In this document: positions 5,816 through 13,037 of the stretch, piece by piece
Layout: each line of letters starts with the position of its first letter
How positions within the stretch are numbered: the stretch's first letter is position 1
Source: Candidatus Pelethomonas intestinigallinarum
Lineage (GTDB): Bacteria; Bacillota; Clostridia; Oscillospirales; Oscillospiraceae
NCBI GenBank assembly: GCA_018712665.1
Contig: DVGP01000016.1
Coordinates: 1 to 16,699 of the forward strand
Length of the DNA: 16,699 nucleotides
Reading direction: 5' to 3'
Translations under genes and position numbers: made by a program
The notes under the pieces: model-generated
Told to the model about the DNA's origin: nothing
Seen by the model: only the letters and a program-made list of their open reading frames with translations
Databases searched by the model: none

Positions 5816-6793
5816 ATGGATGTGAATTCCGGGTCCTGGCTGTTTCGGGAAGAACCTCTGGAGGTCATCAAGAATATATTCCGCCGGGCGCTGGGGGCGG
5901 AGACGGTCCGGGAGGCCCGGCTTCTGGACGGCGGACTGTTCAATACCACTTACCTTGTGACCTACGGCGCGGGAGAGGAGCGGGCGGTGCTGCGGCTGGG
6001 GCCGGTGGAGCGCCACCGTATCATGGGCTTTGAGCAGAATCTCATGGCGGCGGAGGCGTACCTCTACGCCGTGTGCCGGGATATCGGCGTTCCCTGCCCA
6101 GAGGTTCTGGCCTGGGACACGTCAAGAACCGCGGTGGACCGGGACTTCATGATTACCAGGTATATCCCCTCTGTGGCCATGGTGAACGCGGAGATGACGG
6201 AGGAGAGACGGCATGACCTCTGCTTCCAGCTGGGCGCCTATCTCCGCCGCCTCCACCAGGTGACCGGGGAGAGCTTCGGCTTTGTCTCCCGGGTCTTGGA
6301 GGGCCGGCGCTTTGACACCTGGAGCGGCGCCTTCCTCTTCGAGGTGGAGGACATCGTCGGGCGCCTGGAGGCATTTGGCGGTCTGACGGCGGGAGAGGCC
6401 GGGGCGGTCCTGGCCCCCTTCCGCCGGAGCAGGGAGCTGCTGGACCAGGTGCGGACGCCCCATCTGCTCCACCTGGACATCTGGGCGGGAAATGTGCTGC
6501 TGGACCGGGAGACCCTGGAGATCCTGGCCGTCATCGACAGCGACCGGGCGGTATTCGGAGACCCGGACTTCGAGTTCGCCGCCCCCTGGATGGAGGACCC
6601 GGCCCTGCGGCGGGGCTACGGCTTCCCGGAGATCAATCCCGGCGACAGGGACAGGCTGGAGCGGCGGCGGCTCTACCGGGCTTTCTATCTGGCCCTGGAC
6701 GCCTATGTAGGTCTGGGGGAGTACAACAACCAGGCGCTGTACCGGGACAAGAAGGAAGAGCTCCTGGAGCTCCTGGACATCGGAAAAATGTAG
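5816..6793 (+). CDS. Aminoglycoside phosphotransferase (APH)-fold kinase, substrate unknown
   Basis: This is a cytoplasmic small-molecule kinase of the APH/choline-kinase superfamily, 325 residues from the chosen start. The Brenner motif HLDIWAGNVLL starts at H219, giving catalytic D221 and metal-binding N226. The DFG-equivalent IDSDRAVFGDPDFE supplies D241/D243. The N-terminal GLFNTTYLVT (40-49) is the nucleotide-binding loop, and VLRLGP (58-63) sits where the ATP-binding region is expected, though the usual Lys is Arg here. ATG 5816 has AGGGAGGG (5801-5808) eight bases upstream; the frame is open further 5' but without a ribosome binding site. It looks monocistronic. Many relatives phosphorylate sugars, amino sugars or amino alcohols rather than drugs, so an antibiotic-resistance function should not be assumed. 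Confidence 0.85.
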   Translation: MDVNSGSWLFREEPLEVIKNIFRRALGAETVREARLLDGGLFNTTYLVTYGAGEERAVLRLGPVERHRIMGFEQNLMAAEAYLYAVCRDIGVPCPEVLAWDTSRTAVDRDFMITRYIPSVAMVNAEMTEERRHDLCFQLGAYLRRLHQVTGESFGFVSRVLEGRRFDTWSGAFLFEVEDIVGRLEAFGGLTAGEAGAVLAPFRRSRELLDQVRTPHLLHLDIWAGNVLLDRETLEILAVIDSDRAVFGDPDFEFAAPWMEDPALRRGYGFPEINPGDRDRLERRRLYRAFYLALDAYVGLGEYNNQALYRDKKEELLELLDIGKM

Positions 6794-6840
6794 CGAAAAG
6801 CGGCGGCGTGCCCGAGTTGGCGCGCCGCCGCTTTTCGCTA
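6791..6840. terminator. Bidirectional terminator containing both stop codons
   Basis: An 18-bp perfect stem has arms 6791-6808 and 6823-6840, with a 14-base loop. The kinase stop TAG (6791-6793) and the AraC-gene stop (TAG on the minus strand, 6838-6840) are its outermost three base pairs. On the minus strand the stem is followed by CATTTTTCC, giving a T-run. On the plus strand there is no T-run beyond the CTTTTC inside the arm. It should end both convergent transcripts. Confidence 0.75.
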
Positions 6841-7722
6841 TGCCTGATCGGACTCCCGCTCCTGGGACTGGAGCCGCCGCTGCTGGCAGGCGTACTGGTG
6901 GGGGGTGATGTGGTGGATGCGCTTGAACATCTGGACAAAATGGGAGACGTTCTCAAAGCCGGTGCTGCGGCAGACGGTCTGGACGGATTCGCCGTTGGAG
7001 AGCATGAGGCAGGCGTGGGAGATGCGCACGCTGTTGAGGTAGTGCATGTAGGTGATGCCGGTGTGGCGCTTGAAGTAGCTGCAGAAGTAGTATTTGCTGT
7101 AGCCGGTCATCCGGGCGGCCTCCTCAATGGTGATCTTCCGGGCGTAGTTGAGGTTGGTCCAGACGATCAGCTCCTGGAGACTGGTATTTTTATACTGTGC
7201 GTGGACGGAGGTGTCCCGGTCTTTGTCCACATGCCAGGACAGGATGTAGAACAGCCGCAGGATCTGAGGCAGGCACTCCTTCAGGGAGCCGTCGTGCCGG
7301 ATGAGATACTGGATGATTTGAAAAACCTCCTGGTAGGCGGGGTTCTGATACAGGAGCTGGTCCAGCCGGCAGCCGCAGACCCGCAGGTAGTTCTCTACAT
7401 GGATATATCGGTCCATCTCGCGAAAGCCGATCTTAAACACGTACATGGTTCCATCGCAGATACGGATGCTGTTGGAGTGGATGGTGTAAGGTGGGATCAC
7501 AAACATCTGCCTGCCGCCCAGGGGATAACGATTGGCGTCAATCACAATTTCACCACACAAATCCTCGCATAAAAGGATCTCAATGGAGTCCGCGTAGTGC
7601 AGAGGTACGATGTCCTCCGCCTGAAACCGCTTGATATTGATCCGATAGGGCATCTCCTCCGAAAACTGGACTTGTTCTTCAAAGGAGTTGGGCAGCGTGT
7701 CCCCGAAGTATACGCACCGCAT
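6838..7722 (-). CDS. AraC-family transcriptional regulator with N-terminal cupin domain
   Basis: This is a 294-residue AraC/XylS-type regulator. Residues about 30-115 form a cupin-like effector domain (EILLCEDLCGEIVIDANRY; FVIPPYTIH). The C-terminus carries the two helix-turn-helix motifs, about 197-222 (ITIEEAARMTGYSKYYFCSY) and 245-274 (ESVQTVCRSTGFENVSHFVQ then a typical MFKRIHHITP end). The start is preceded by GAGAGGAGG. It is divergent from the isomerase-fructokinase-mannosidase operon, so it is probably that operon's sugar-responsive activator. Direct repeats upstream of the operon promoter suit AraC-type binding. The effector is unknown; mannose, lyxose or a beta-mannoside are candidates (inference). 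Confidence 0.9.
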   Translation of the reverse strand: MRCVYFGDTLPNSFEEQVQFSEEMPYRINIKRFQAEDIVPLHYADSIEILLCEDLCGEIVIDANRYPLGGRQMFVIPPYTIHSNSIRICDGTMYVFKIGFREMDRYIHVENYLRVCGCRLDQLLYQNPAYQEVFQIIQYLIRHDGSLKECLPQILRLFYILSWHVDKDRDTSVHAQYKNTSLQELIVWTNLNYARKITIEEAARMTGYSKYYFCSYFKRHTGITYMHYLNSVRISHACLMLSNGESVQTVCRSTGFENVSHFVQMFKRIHHITPHQYACQQRRLQSQERESDQA

Positions 7723-7791
7723 GGGCCTCCTCTCCGCCGAAAAATGGAAATGATGGATAGACAGGGGCCGCCGGGATATGCCCCTATTGGT

Positions 7792-7837
7792 AAAATATCA
7801 CAAAAATCAAAATATTACAATATTTCTTCGAAATATT
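7792..7837. promoter_or_regulatory. Operator region between AraC gene and sugar operon
   Basis: Direct repeats AAAATATCACAA (7792-7803) and AAAATATTACAA (7809-7820) are 17 bp apart. They are followed by a perfect dyad AATATTTC/GAAATATT (7819-7826 and 7830-7837). All lie just upstream of the -35 box of the isomerase promoter. A possible minus-strand promoter for the AraC gene, TTGTAA (7815-7820) and TATTTT (7792-7797) with a 17-bp spacer, overlaps the same bases. Activation of one side and autorepression of the other is the likely logic. Confidence 0.45.
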
Positions 7838-7842
7838 CGGCC

Positions 7843-7870
7843 TTGAAACTTTTCGGGTCTCATAGATAAT
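7843..7870 (+). promoter_or_regulatory. Promoter of the mannose/lyxose operon
   Basis: TTGAAA (7843-7848) and GATAAT (7865-7870) are separated by 16 bp, about 57 bases upstream of the isomerase start. TATAAT at 7902-7907 is closer to consensus but would put the transcript start inside the ribosome binding site (AAAGGAG, about 7912-7918), so the upstream pair is preferred. Confidence 0.5.
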
Positions 7871-7926
7871 AGAGGGTAGAAGTAATATAAATTAGAAACC
7901 TTATAATACTGAAAGGAGACAATACC

Positions 7927-8613
7927 ATGAAGCGATCCGAGATCAACAGGGCGCTGAAGGAGCTGGAGGCCATGTGCGAGAAGCACCGCTGCTACCTGCC
8001 CCCCTTCTGCTCCTTCACCCCCGAGCAGTGGCAGAGCGCCGGCCACGAGTACGACGAGGTCCGGGATTGTATGCTGGGCTGGGACATCACCGACTACGGC
8101 CAGGGTGACTTTGACAAGATTGGCTTCTCCCTTGTCACCATCCGCAACGGCAACCGGGCCATGGCGGACAAGTATCCCAAGGTGTACGCGGAGAAGCTGC
8201 TGTACCTGAAGGAGGGCCAGTACTCCCCCAACCACTTCCACTGGTTCAAGACCGAGGACATCATCAACCGGGGCGGCGGCAACGTGCTCATCCGGGTGTA
8301 CAACAGCCTGCCCAACGAGGAGATCGACTACGAATCCGACGTCACCGTCCACACCGACGGCCGCACCTACACCGTCCCCGCCGGCACCCAGATCCGCCTG
8401 ACCCCCGGCGAGAGCATTTTCGTGCAGCAGTATCTGTACCACGACTTCTCCGTGGAGCCGGGCACGGGCCCGGTGCTTCTGGGCGAGGTGAGCCAGTGCA
8501 ACGACGACAACACCGACAACCGGTTCAACCCCCCCATGGGCCGCTTCCCCGCCATTGAGGAGGACGAGCCCCCCTACCGCCTGCTGTGCAACGAGTACCC
8601 GGCGGCGAAGTAA
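7927..8613 (+). CDS. D-lyxose ketol-isomerase (also D-mannose/D-fructose isomerase)
   Basis: This cupin-fold, metal-dependent sugar isomerase interconverts D-lyxose and D-xylulose. Family members such as B. subtilis YdaE also interconvert D-mannose and D-fructose. The 228 residues match the usual length. The metal site is plain: H103 and H105 in NHFHWFKTE, E110, and H172 in YLYHDF, with the spacing of the E. coli D-lyxose isomerase. LGWDITDYGQGDFDKIG (49-65) and YAEKLLYLKEGQ are family hallmarks. It is first in a six-gene operon with fructokinase, mutarotase and beta-mannosidase. Mannose-to-fructose conversion is therefore the most economical role, although lyxose use is not excluded. AAAGGAG precedes the ATG. 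Confidence 0.92.
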   Translation: MKRSEINRALKELEAMCEKHRCYLPPFCSFTPEQWQSAGHEYDEVRDCMLGWDITDYGQGDFDKIGFSLVTIRNGNRAMADKYPKVYAEKLLYLKEGQYSPNHFHWFKTEDIINRGGGNVLIRVYNSLPNEEIDYESDVTVHTDGRTYTVPAGTQIRLTPGESIFVQQYLYHDFSVEPGTGPVLLGEVSQCNDDNTDNRFNPPMGRFPAIEEDEPPYRLLCNEYPAAK

Positions 8614-8626
8614 GGAGGCGTTTCAA

Positions 8627-9583
8627 ATGGATGTTGTGGCGCTTGGCGAACTGCTGATCGATTTTACCTGCGTCGGCACCGACGCCGACGGCTATCCCAC
8701 CATGGCGGCCCACCCCGGCGGCGCGCCGGCCAACTTTCTGGCGGCTCTGACCAAGTTCGGCGCCAAGACCGCCCTGCTGGGCAAGGTGGGCACCGACACC
8801 TTCGGCCGGCTCCTCACCGGCACCCTCCGGACCGCGGGGATCGAGACCCGGGGCCTGGTGGCCGCGGACGACGTGTTCACCACCCTGGCCTTCGTGACTC
8901 TGGACGAGACCGGCAACCGGGAGTTCGCCTTCTCCCGGAAGCCCGGAGCGGACACCTGCATCACCTACGAGGAGCTGGACCTGAGCCTGATCGACGAGAC
9001 GAAGGTATTTCACTTCGGGACCCTGTCCCTCACCGACGAGCCCGCCCGCTCCACCACCCAGCGGGCGGTGGCCTACGCCAAGAGCAAGGGCAAGCTCATC
9101 ACCTACGACCCCAATCTCCGCATCCCCCTGTGGAAGGACCTGGATACCGCCAAAGAGCAGATCATCTGGGGTCTGGAGCAGGCGGACGTGGTGAAGATCA
9201 GCGACGAGGAGGTGGACTTCCTCTGGGGCCTGAGCCCTGAGGAGGGGGCCGACTACATACTGAAGAACTTCGGAGTGAAGCTGGTGTTTGTCACCTGCGG
9301 TCCCAATGGCTGCATCTTCAAGAACCAAAACGCCTGCGGCACGGCGCCCAGCCTGGAGGGCATCCCGGTGTCGGACACCACCGGCGCGGGGGATATCTTC
9401 GGCGGCAGCGCCCTGTGGAAGGTCCTGTCCCTGGGCAAAGCTCCCGGGGACTTAAGCGAGGCGGAGCTGCGGGAGGTCACGACCTTTGCCTGCACCGCGG
9501 CGGGCCTGTCCACCACCCGCTCCGGCGGGATCTCCAGTGTGCCGTCCTATGACGAGGTCATGGAGAGGATGGCCCGGGCATGA
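8627..9583 (+). CDS. Fructokinase, PfkB/ribokinase family
   Basis: This cytoplasmic carbohydrate kinase most likely phosphorylates D-fructose to fructose-6-phosphate with ATP. It has 318 residues from the ATG at 8627, which has AAGGAGG (8612-8618) eight bases upstream and overlapping the isomerase stop. Family signatures are the N-terminal GGAPANFLAALTKFG (31-45), DPNLR (161-165) and the C-terminal DTTGAGDIFGG (250-260), with catalytic base D256. The overall pattern, including GELLIDF at the N-terminus, matches bacterial fructokinases rather than ribokinases. It lies between isomerase and mutarotase, overlapping the latter as ATGA, so it should act on the isomerase product. Xylulose or another ketose is a possible alternative substrate. 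Confidence 0.9.
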   Translation: MDVVALGELLIDFTCVGTDADGYPTMAAHPGGAPANFLAALTKFGAKTALLGKVGTDTFGRLLTGTLRTAGIETRGLVAADDVFTTLAFVTLDETGNREFAFSRKPGADTCITYEELDLSLIDETKVFHFGTLSLTDEPARSTTQRAVAYAKSKGKLITYDPNLRIPLWKDLDTAKEQIIWGLEQADVVKISDEEVDFLWGLSPEEGADYILKNFGVKLVFVTCGPNGCIFKNQNACGTAPSLEGIPVSDTTGAGDIFGGSALWKVLSLGKAPGDLSEAELREVTTFACTAAGLSTTRSGGISSVPSYDEVMERMARA

Positions 9584-10467
9584 ATCATACCATTCAAAAC
9601 GAACATCTCACCGTGACGGCGGCGGCCCGGGGGGCGGAGCTCCAGTCCATCCTGGGCGCCGACGGCACGGAGTATCTGTGGCAGGGGGACCCCAGGTACT
9701 GGTCCGACCGGGCCCTGAACATCTTCCCCTGCGTGGCCCGGCTGACGAACGGCAGCTACTATCTGGACGGTCAGCTGTACCACATGGACATCCACGGCAT
9801 CGCCCCCTACCGGGACTTCCGCCTGGCGGAAAACACCGGAGAGAGGATGACCCTGGAGCTGGCCGCCGACGAGGAGACCCTCCAGTCCTACCCCCGGCGG
9901 TTCGTTTTCCGGGTGACCTACGCCCTCCAGGGCGGGACCCTGGCCGTCACCTACGAGGTGGAGAACCGGGACGAGCGGACCATGTACTTCGGCCTGGGAG
10001 GCCACCCCGGCTTCCGGGTGCCCCTGGCGGAGGGGGCCTCCTTTGAGGACTACCGCCTGCGGTTCTCCAGCCCCTGTGAGCCGAAGCGGGTGGGCTTTAC
10101 CGACGCCTGCTTCCTGGACGGGACGGAGACGCCCTTCCCCCTGGAAAACGGCCGGGACATCCCCCTGCGGCATGAGCTGTTCGACCGGGATGCCATCGTG
10201 CTGCGGGACATGGACCGGGCCCTCACCCTGGAGACCGGCCGGGACGGCCGGGGCGTCACCGTCTCCTTCCCGGGGATGGACTATGTGGGCATCTGGCACA
10301 AGCCCAAGACTGACGCCCCCTATGTGTGCATCGAGCCCTGGTGCTCCCTGCCCGCCGTTCAGGATGTGGTCACCGTGATGGAGGAGCGGCGGGACTACCT
10401 GCGGCTGGAGGCCGACGGCGTCTACCGCAACCAGTGGACCATCGAAATACACTCCCGCGCACAATAA
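9580..10467 (+). CDS. Aldose 1-epimerase (mutarotase), LacX-like
   Basis: This aldose 1-epimerase-family protein interconverts alpha and beta anomers of free aldoses. The 295 residues show the family pattern: RLTNGSYYLDGQLYHMDIHG (54-73), GLGGHPGFRVPL (138-149) with H142, and the expected general-base Glu in YVCIEPW (E252). It belongs to the shorter LacX-like branch rather than the GalM type. The start overlaps the fructokinase stop (ATGA). Beside a retaining beta-mannosidase that releases beta-mannose and an isomerase that may prefer one anomer, it would equilibrate the sugar. A 137-base gap with three hairpins follows before the mannosidase. Confidence 0.88.
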   Translation: MNHTIQNEHLTVTAAARGAELQSILGADGTEYLWQGDPRYWSDRALNIFPCVARLTNGSYYLDGQLYHMDIHGIAPYRDFRLAENTGERMTLELAADEETLQSYPRRFVFRVTYALQGGTLAVTYEVENRDERTMYFGLGGHPGFRVPLAEGASFEDYRLRFSSPCEPKRVGFTDACFLDGTETPFPLENGRDIPLRHELFDRDAIVLRDMDRALTLETGRDGRGVTVSFPGMDYVGIWHKPKTDAPYVCIEPWCSLPAVQDVVTVMEERRDYLRLEADGVYRNQWTIEIHSRAQ

Positions 10468-10479
10468 AGGCTTGTCGGC

Positions 10480-10536
10480 GTCCGCCGGCATATGCCGGCG
10501 GACCCGTCAGCCTCCAGGCTGACGGAGCGGACGCTC
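10480..10536 (+). repeat. Three back-to-back hairpins inside the operon
   Basis: Within the 137-base gap are three contiguous palindromes. The first, 10480-10503, is a perfect 24-bp palindrome with arm GTCCGCCGGCAT. The second, 10504-10525, has arms CCGTCAGCCT and AGGCTGACGG around CC. The third, 10525-10536, has arms GAGCG and CGCTC. No T-run follows. They may act as an intercistronic processing/stabilising element or be a REP-like repeat. They could make expression of the sugar-processing genes differ from that of the downstream glycosidase. Confidence 0.6.
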
Positions 10537-10604
10537 TCCACCGGCGCGGAAAATGAAATAAGCGGAATGAACGACACTTGACGACACAGGACAGGAGGAC
10601 CGAG

Positions 10605-13001
10605 ATGATAGTCAAGGATTGGACGCTGTACTATGAGGGCCAGGAGCCCGTGGCATGTCAGGCCCCCTGTACTCTCTACAGTGTGCTTTATGAGAGCGGG
10701 CGCATCCCCGACCCCTTCTACGGGCTCAACGACCAGCGCCTCACCGCCCTGGCGGATAAGGACTGCGCCTTTGAGGCCCAGGTGGAGGCGGATGAGGCGC
10801 TGCTGTCGAGGCAGTATGTGGAGCTGACCTTCCAGGGGCTGGACACCATCTGCCGCATCTCCCTCAACGGGGTGACCCTGGACCGGGTGAAGAACATGCA
10901 CCGGGCCTACACCTACGACGTGAAGGAGCTCCTGCGCCCGGGGAAGAACACCCTGCGGCTGGAGTTCGCGTCCCCCACCCGGTATTTCGCAGAGAGGCAC
11001 GCGAAGCACTACCTGTACACCAACGACGGCGACACCATCCCCGGGGCGGCCCACCTGCGGAAAGCCCTCTACCAGTCCGGCTGGGACTGGGGCCCCGCCC
11101 TGCCGGATATGGGCATCTACCGGCCCGTCACCCTGGAGTGGTATGACGTGGACCGGATCGGCGACGTTGCCGTGCGCCAGCACCACCGGGAGGACGGCTC
11201 CGTGGAGGTGGAGGTCTCCGTCGCCGGCAAGCGGGGGGCGGACACGGTGTGCTACGCCTCCATGGACGGAAAGCGGGTAGAGCTCACCGGCGGCACGGGC
11301 CGCATCGTCGTCGAGAACCCCAGGCTCTGGTGGGTCCGGGGCTACGGCGAGCAAAACCTCTACGATCTGGAGATCGAGATGACCGCCGGCGGCCGGGTCA
11401 TCGACCGCTGCCGCAAAGAGATCGGCCTGCGGACGCTGACGGTGAGCACCGCCAAGGACCCCGACGGCGGCGGCAGCGAGTTCTGTTTTGTCAACAACGG
11501 CGTGAAGATCTTCTCCATGGGAGCCAACTACATCCCCCAGGACAACCTCCTCAGCCGGGTCACCCATGAGCGGCTGGACGAGATGATGGTCCAGTGCCTG
11601 GACGGCAACTTCAACACCCTGCGGGTCTGGGGCGGCGGCTACTACCCCGACGACTACTTCTTCCATCTGTGCGACCGCAACGGCATCCTGGTCTGGCTGG
11701 ACTTCATGGTCGCCTGCGCCAACGTGTATATGAGCGAGGAGTTTGAGAGGGAGTGCGCCGCGGAGGCGGAGGGCGTCCTGAAGCGGCTCCACCACCACGC
11801 CAGCCTGGGCCTGTTCTGCGGCAACAACGAGATGGAGGAGATGATCGCCAACCAGGGCAAGGGCGAGAGCCTGCTGGTGCGGAACGACTATGTCCGCCTC
11901 TACGAGCATGTCCTGCCGGAGCTCTGCGAGCGGTACGCCCCCCAGACCTTCTACTGGCCCTCCAGCCCCTCCTCCGGCGGCGGCTTTGACGAGCCGGGGA
12001 ATTTCGCCCGGGGGGACACCCACTACTGGGAGGTCTGGCACGGCGGCGTGCCCTTCACCACCTACCGGAAGAAGAGCTTCCGCTTCTGCTCGGAGTACGG
12101 CTTTGAGAGCTTCCCGTCCATGAAGACCATCCGCACCTTCTGCGAGGAGAAGGACATGAACTGCTTCTCCCGGGTCATGGAGGACCACCAGAAGTGCAAG
12201 GGCGGCAACGGGAAGATCCTCCGGTACCTTGCGGACAACTACCTCTACCCCTCCTCCTTTGAGGACCTGGTCTATCTCTCCCAGCTCCTCCAGGCGGACG
12301 CCATCAAGTACGGCGTGGAGCACTTCCGCCGCCAGCGGGGCTACTGCATGGGCTCCATCTACTGGCAGTTCAACGACTGCTGGCCGGTGGCCTCCTGGTC
12401 CAGCGTGGACAGCCTGGGCCGGTACAAGGCCCTGCACTACGCGGCAAAGAAGTTTTACGCTCCGGTGGCCATGGGTCTGTTCCTGGAGAAGGGCCGTCTG
12501 GCGGTGAACATCTCCAACGAGACCATGTCGGACTTCCGCGGGCACATCCAGCTGTCCCTGTGCCGCTCCGACCTGACCGTATTGGACCAGGTCCGGACGG
12601 AGGCGGCGGTGGAGGCTCTGACCGCCAGGGACGTCTTCTCCTACAAGGTGCCGGAGGCTGATCCCTATGAGACCTACCTCTATGTGGACCTGTACGACGG
12701 GGCGGGGAACTTCCTCATGCGCCAGACCGAGCTGCTGGTCCCCGCCAAGCACTTCTCCTGGCTCCCGCCCCACCTGGATTTCCAGTTTACGGACGCGGAG
12801 GGCGGCGTGGAGATCGCCGTCACATCCGATGTGTTCACCAAGGGCGTGGCCATCGACTTTGACAGCTTTGATTGTGTGTTGTCCGATAATTTCTTCGACC
12901 TGACCGACGGCCAGCCCTACCGGGTGACCGCCAGAACGGACCGGAGCGCCGCGCAGCTGCGGGACCATCTGCTGTACAAAACTGTCAACGGCATCAGATG
13001 A
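10605..13001 (+). CDS. GH2 beta-mannosidase, cytoplasmic
   Basis: This glycoside hydrolase family 2 enzyme removes beta-linked mannose from non-reducing ends. It has 798 residues from the ATG at 10605, which has AGGAGG (10593-10598) six bases upstream. An N-terminal sugar-binding domain (about 1-180, ending in ALYQSGWDWGP) is followed by an Ig-like domain and a TIM barrel. The barrel contains NTLRVWGGGYYPDDYF, the acid/base E409 in FCGNNEMEE and the nucleophile E497 in RFCSEYGFES. C-terminal beta domains follow. WDWGP and WGGGYYP are typical of beta-mannosidases rather than beta-galactosidases. No signal peptide is present, so it acts on imported oligosaccharide such as Man-beta-1,4-GlcNAc or mannobiose. 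The mannose would feed the isomerase and kinase of the same operon. Confidence 0.94.
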   Translation: MIVKDWTLYYEGQEPVACQAPCTLYSVLYESGRIPDPFYGLNDQRLTALADKDCAFEAQVEADEALLSRQYVELTFQGLDTICRISLNGVTLDRVKNMHRAYTYDVKELLRPGKNTLRLEFASPTRYFAERHAKHYLYTNDGDTIPGAAHLRKALYQSGWDWGPALPDMGIYRPVTLEWYDVDRIGDVAVRQHHREDGSVEVEVSVAGKRGADTVCYASMDGKRVELTGGTGRIVVENPRLWWVRGYGEQNLYDLEIEMTAGGRVIDRCRKEIGLRTLTVSTAKDPDGGGSEFCFVNNGVKIFSMGANYIPQDNLLSRVTHERLDEMMVQCLDGNFNTLRVWGGGYYPDDYFFHLCDRNGILVWLDFMVACANVYMSEEFERECAAEAEGVLKRLHHHASLGLFCGNNEMEEMIANQGKGESLLVRNDYVRLYEHVLPELCERYAPQTFYWPSSPSSGGGFDEPGNFARGDTHYWEVWHGGVPFTTYRKKSFRFCSEYGFESFPSMKTIRTFCEEKDMNCFSRVMEDHQKCKGGNGKILRYLADNYLYPSSFEDLVYLSQLLQADAIKYGVEHFRRQRGYCMGSIYWQFNDCWPVASWSSVDSLGRYKALHYAAKKFYAPVAMGLFLEKGRLAVNISNETMSDFRGHIQLSLCRSDLTVLDQVRTEAAVEALTARDVFSYKVPEADPYETYLYVDLYDGAGNFLMRQTELLVPAKHFSWLPPHLDFQFTDAEGGVEIAVTSDVFTKGVAIDFDSFDCVLSDNFFDLTDGQPYRVTARTDRSAAQLRDHLLYKTVNGIR

Positions 13002-13037
13002 TCGCCGCTGGATCGACTGGAAAGGAGGAAACCGCAA

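Noticed and set aside
7902..7907. Perfect TATAAT just before the isomerase ribosome binding site
   Set aside because: A start point from it would fall inside the ribosome binding site and no matching -35 is seen at 16-18 bp.
5610..10581. Shared 12-mer AACGACACTTGA at 5610-5621 and 10570-10581, both intergenic
   Set aside because: Exact 12-mer matches are expected by chance in a window of this size, and the flanking bases do not match.
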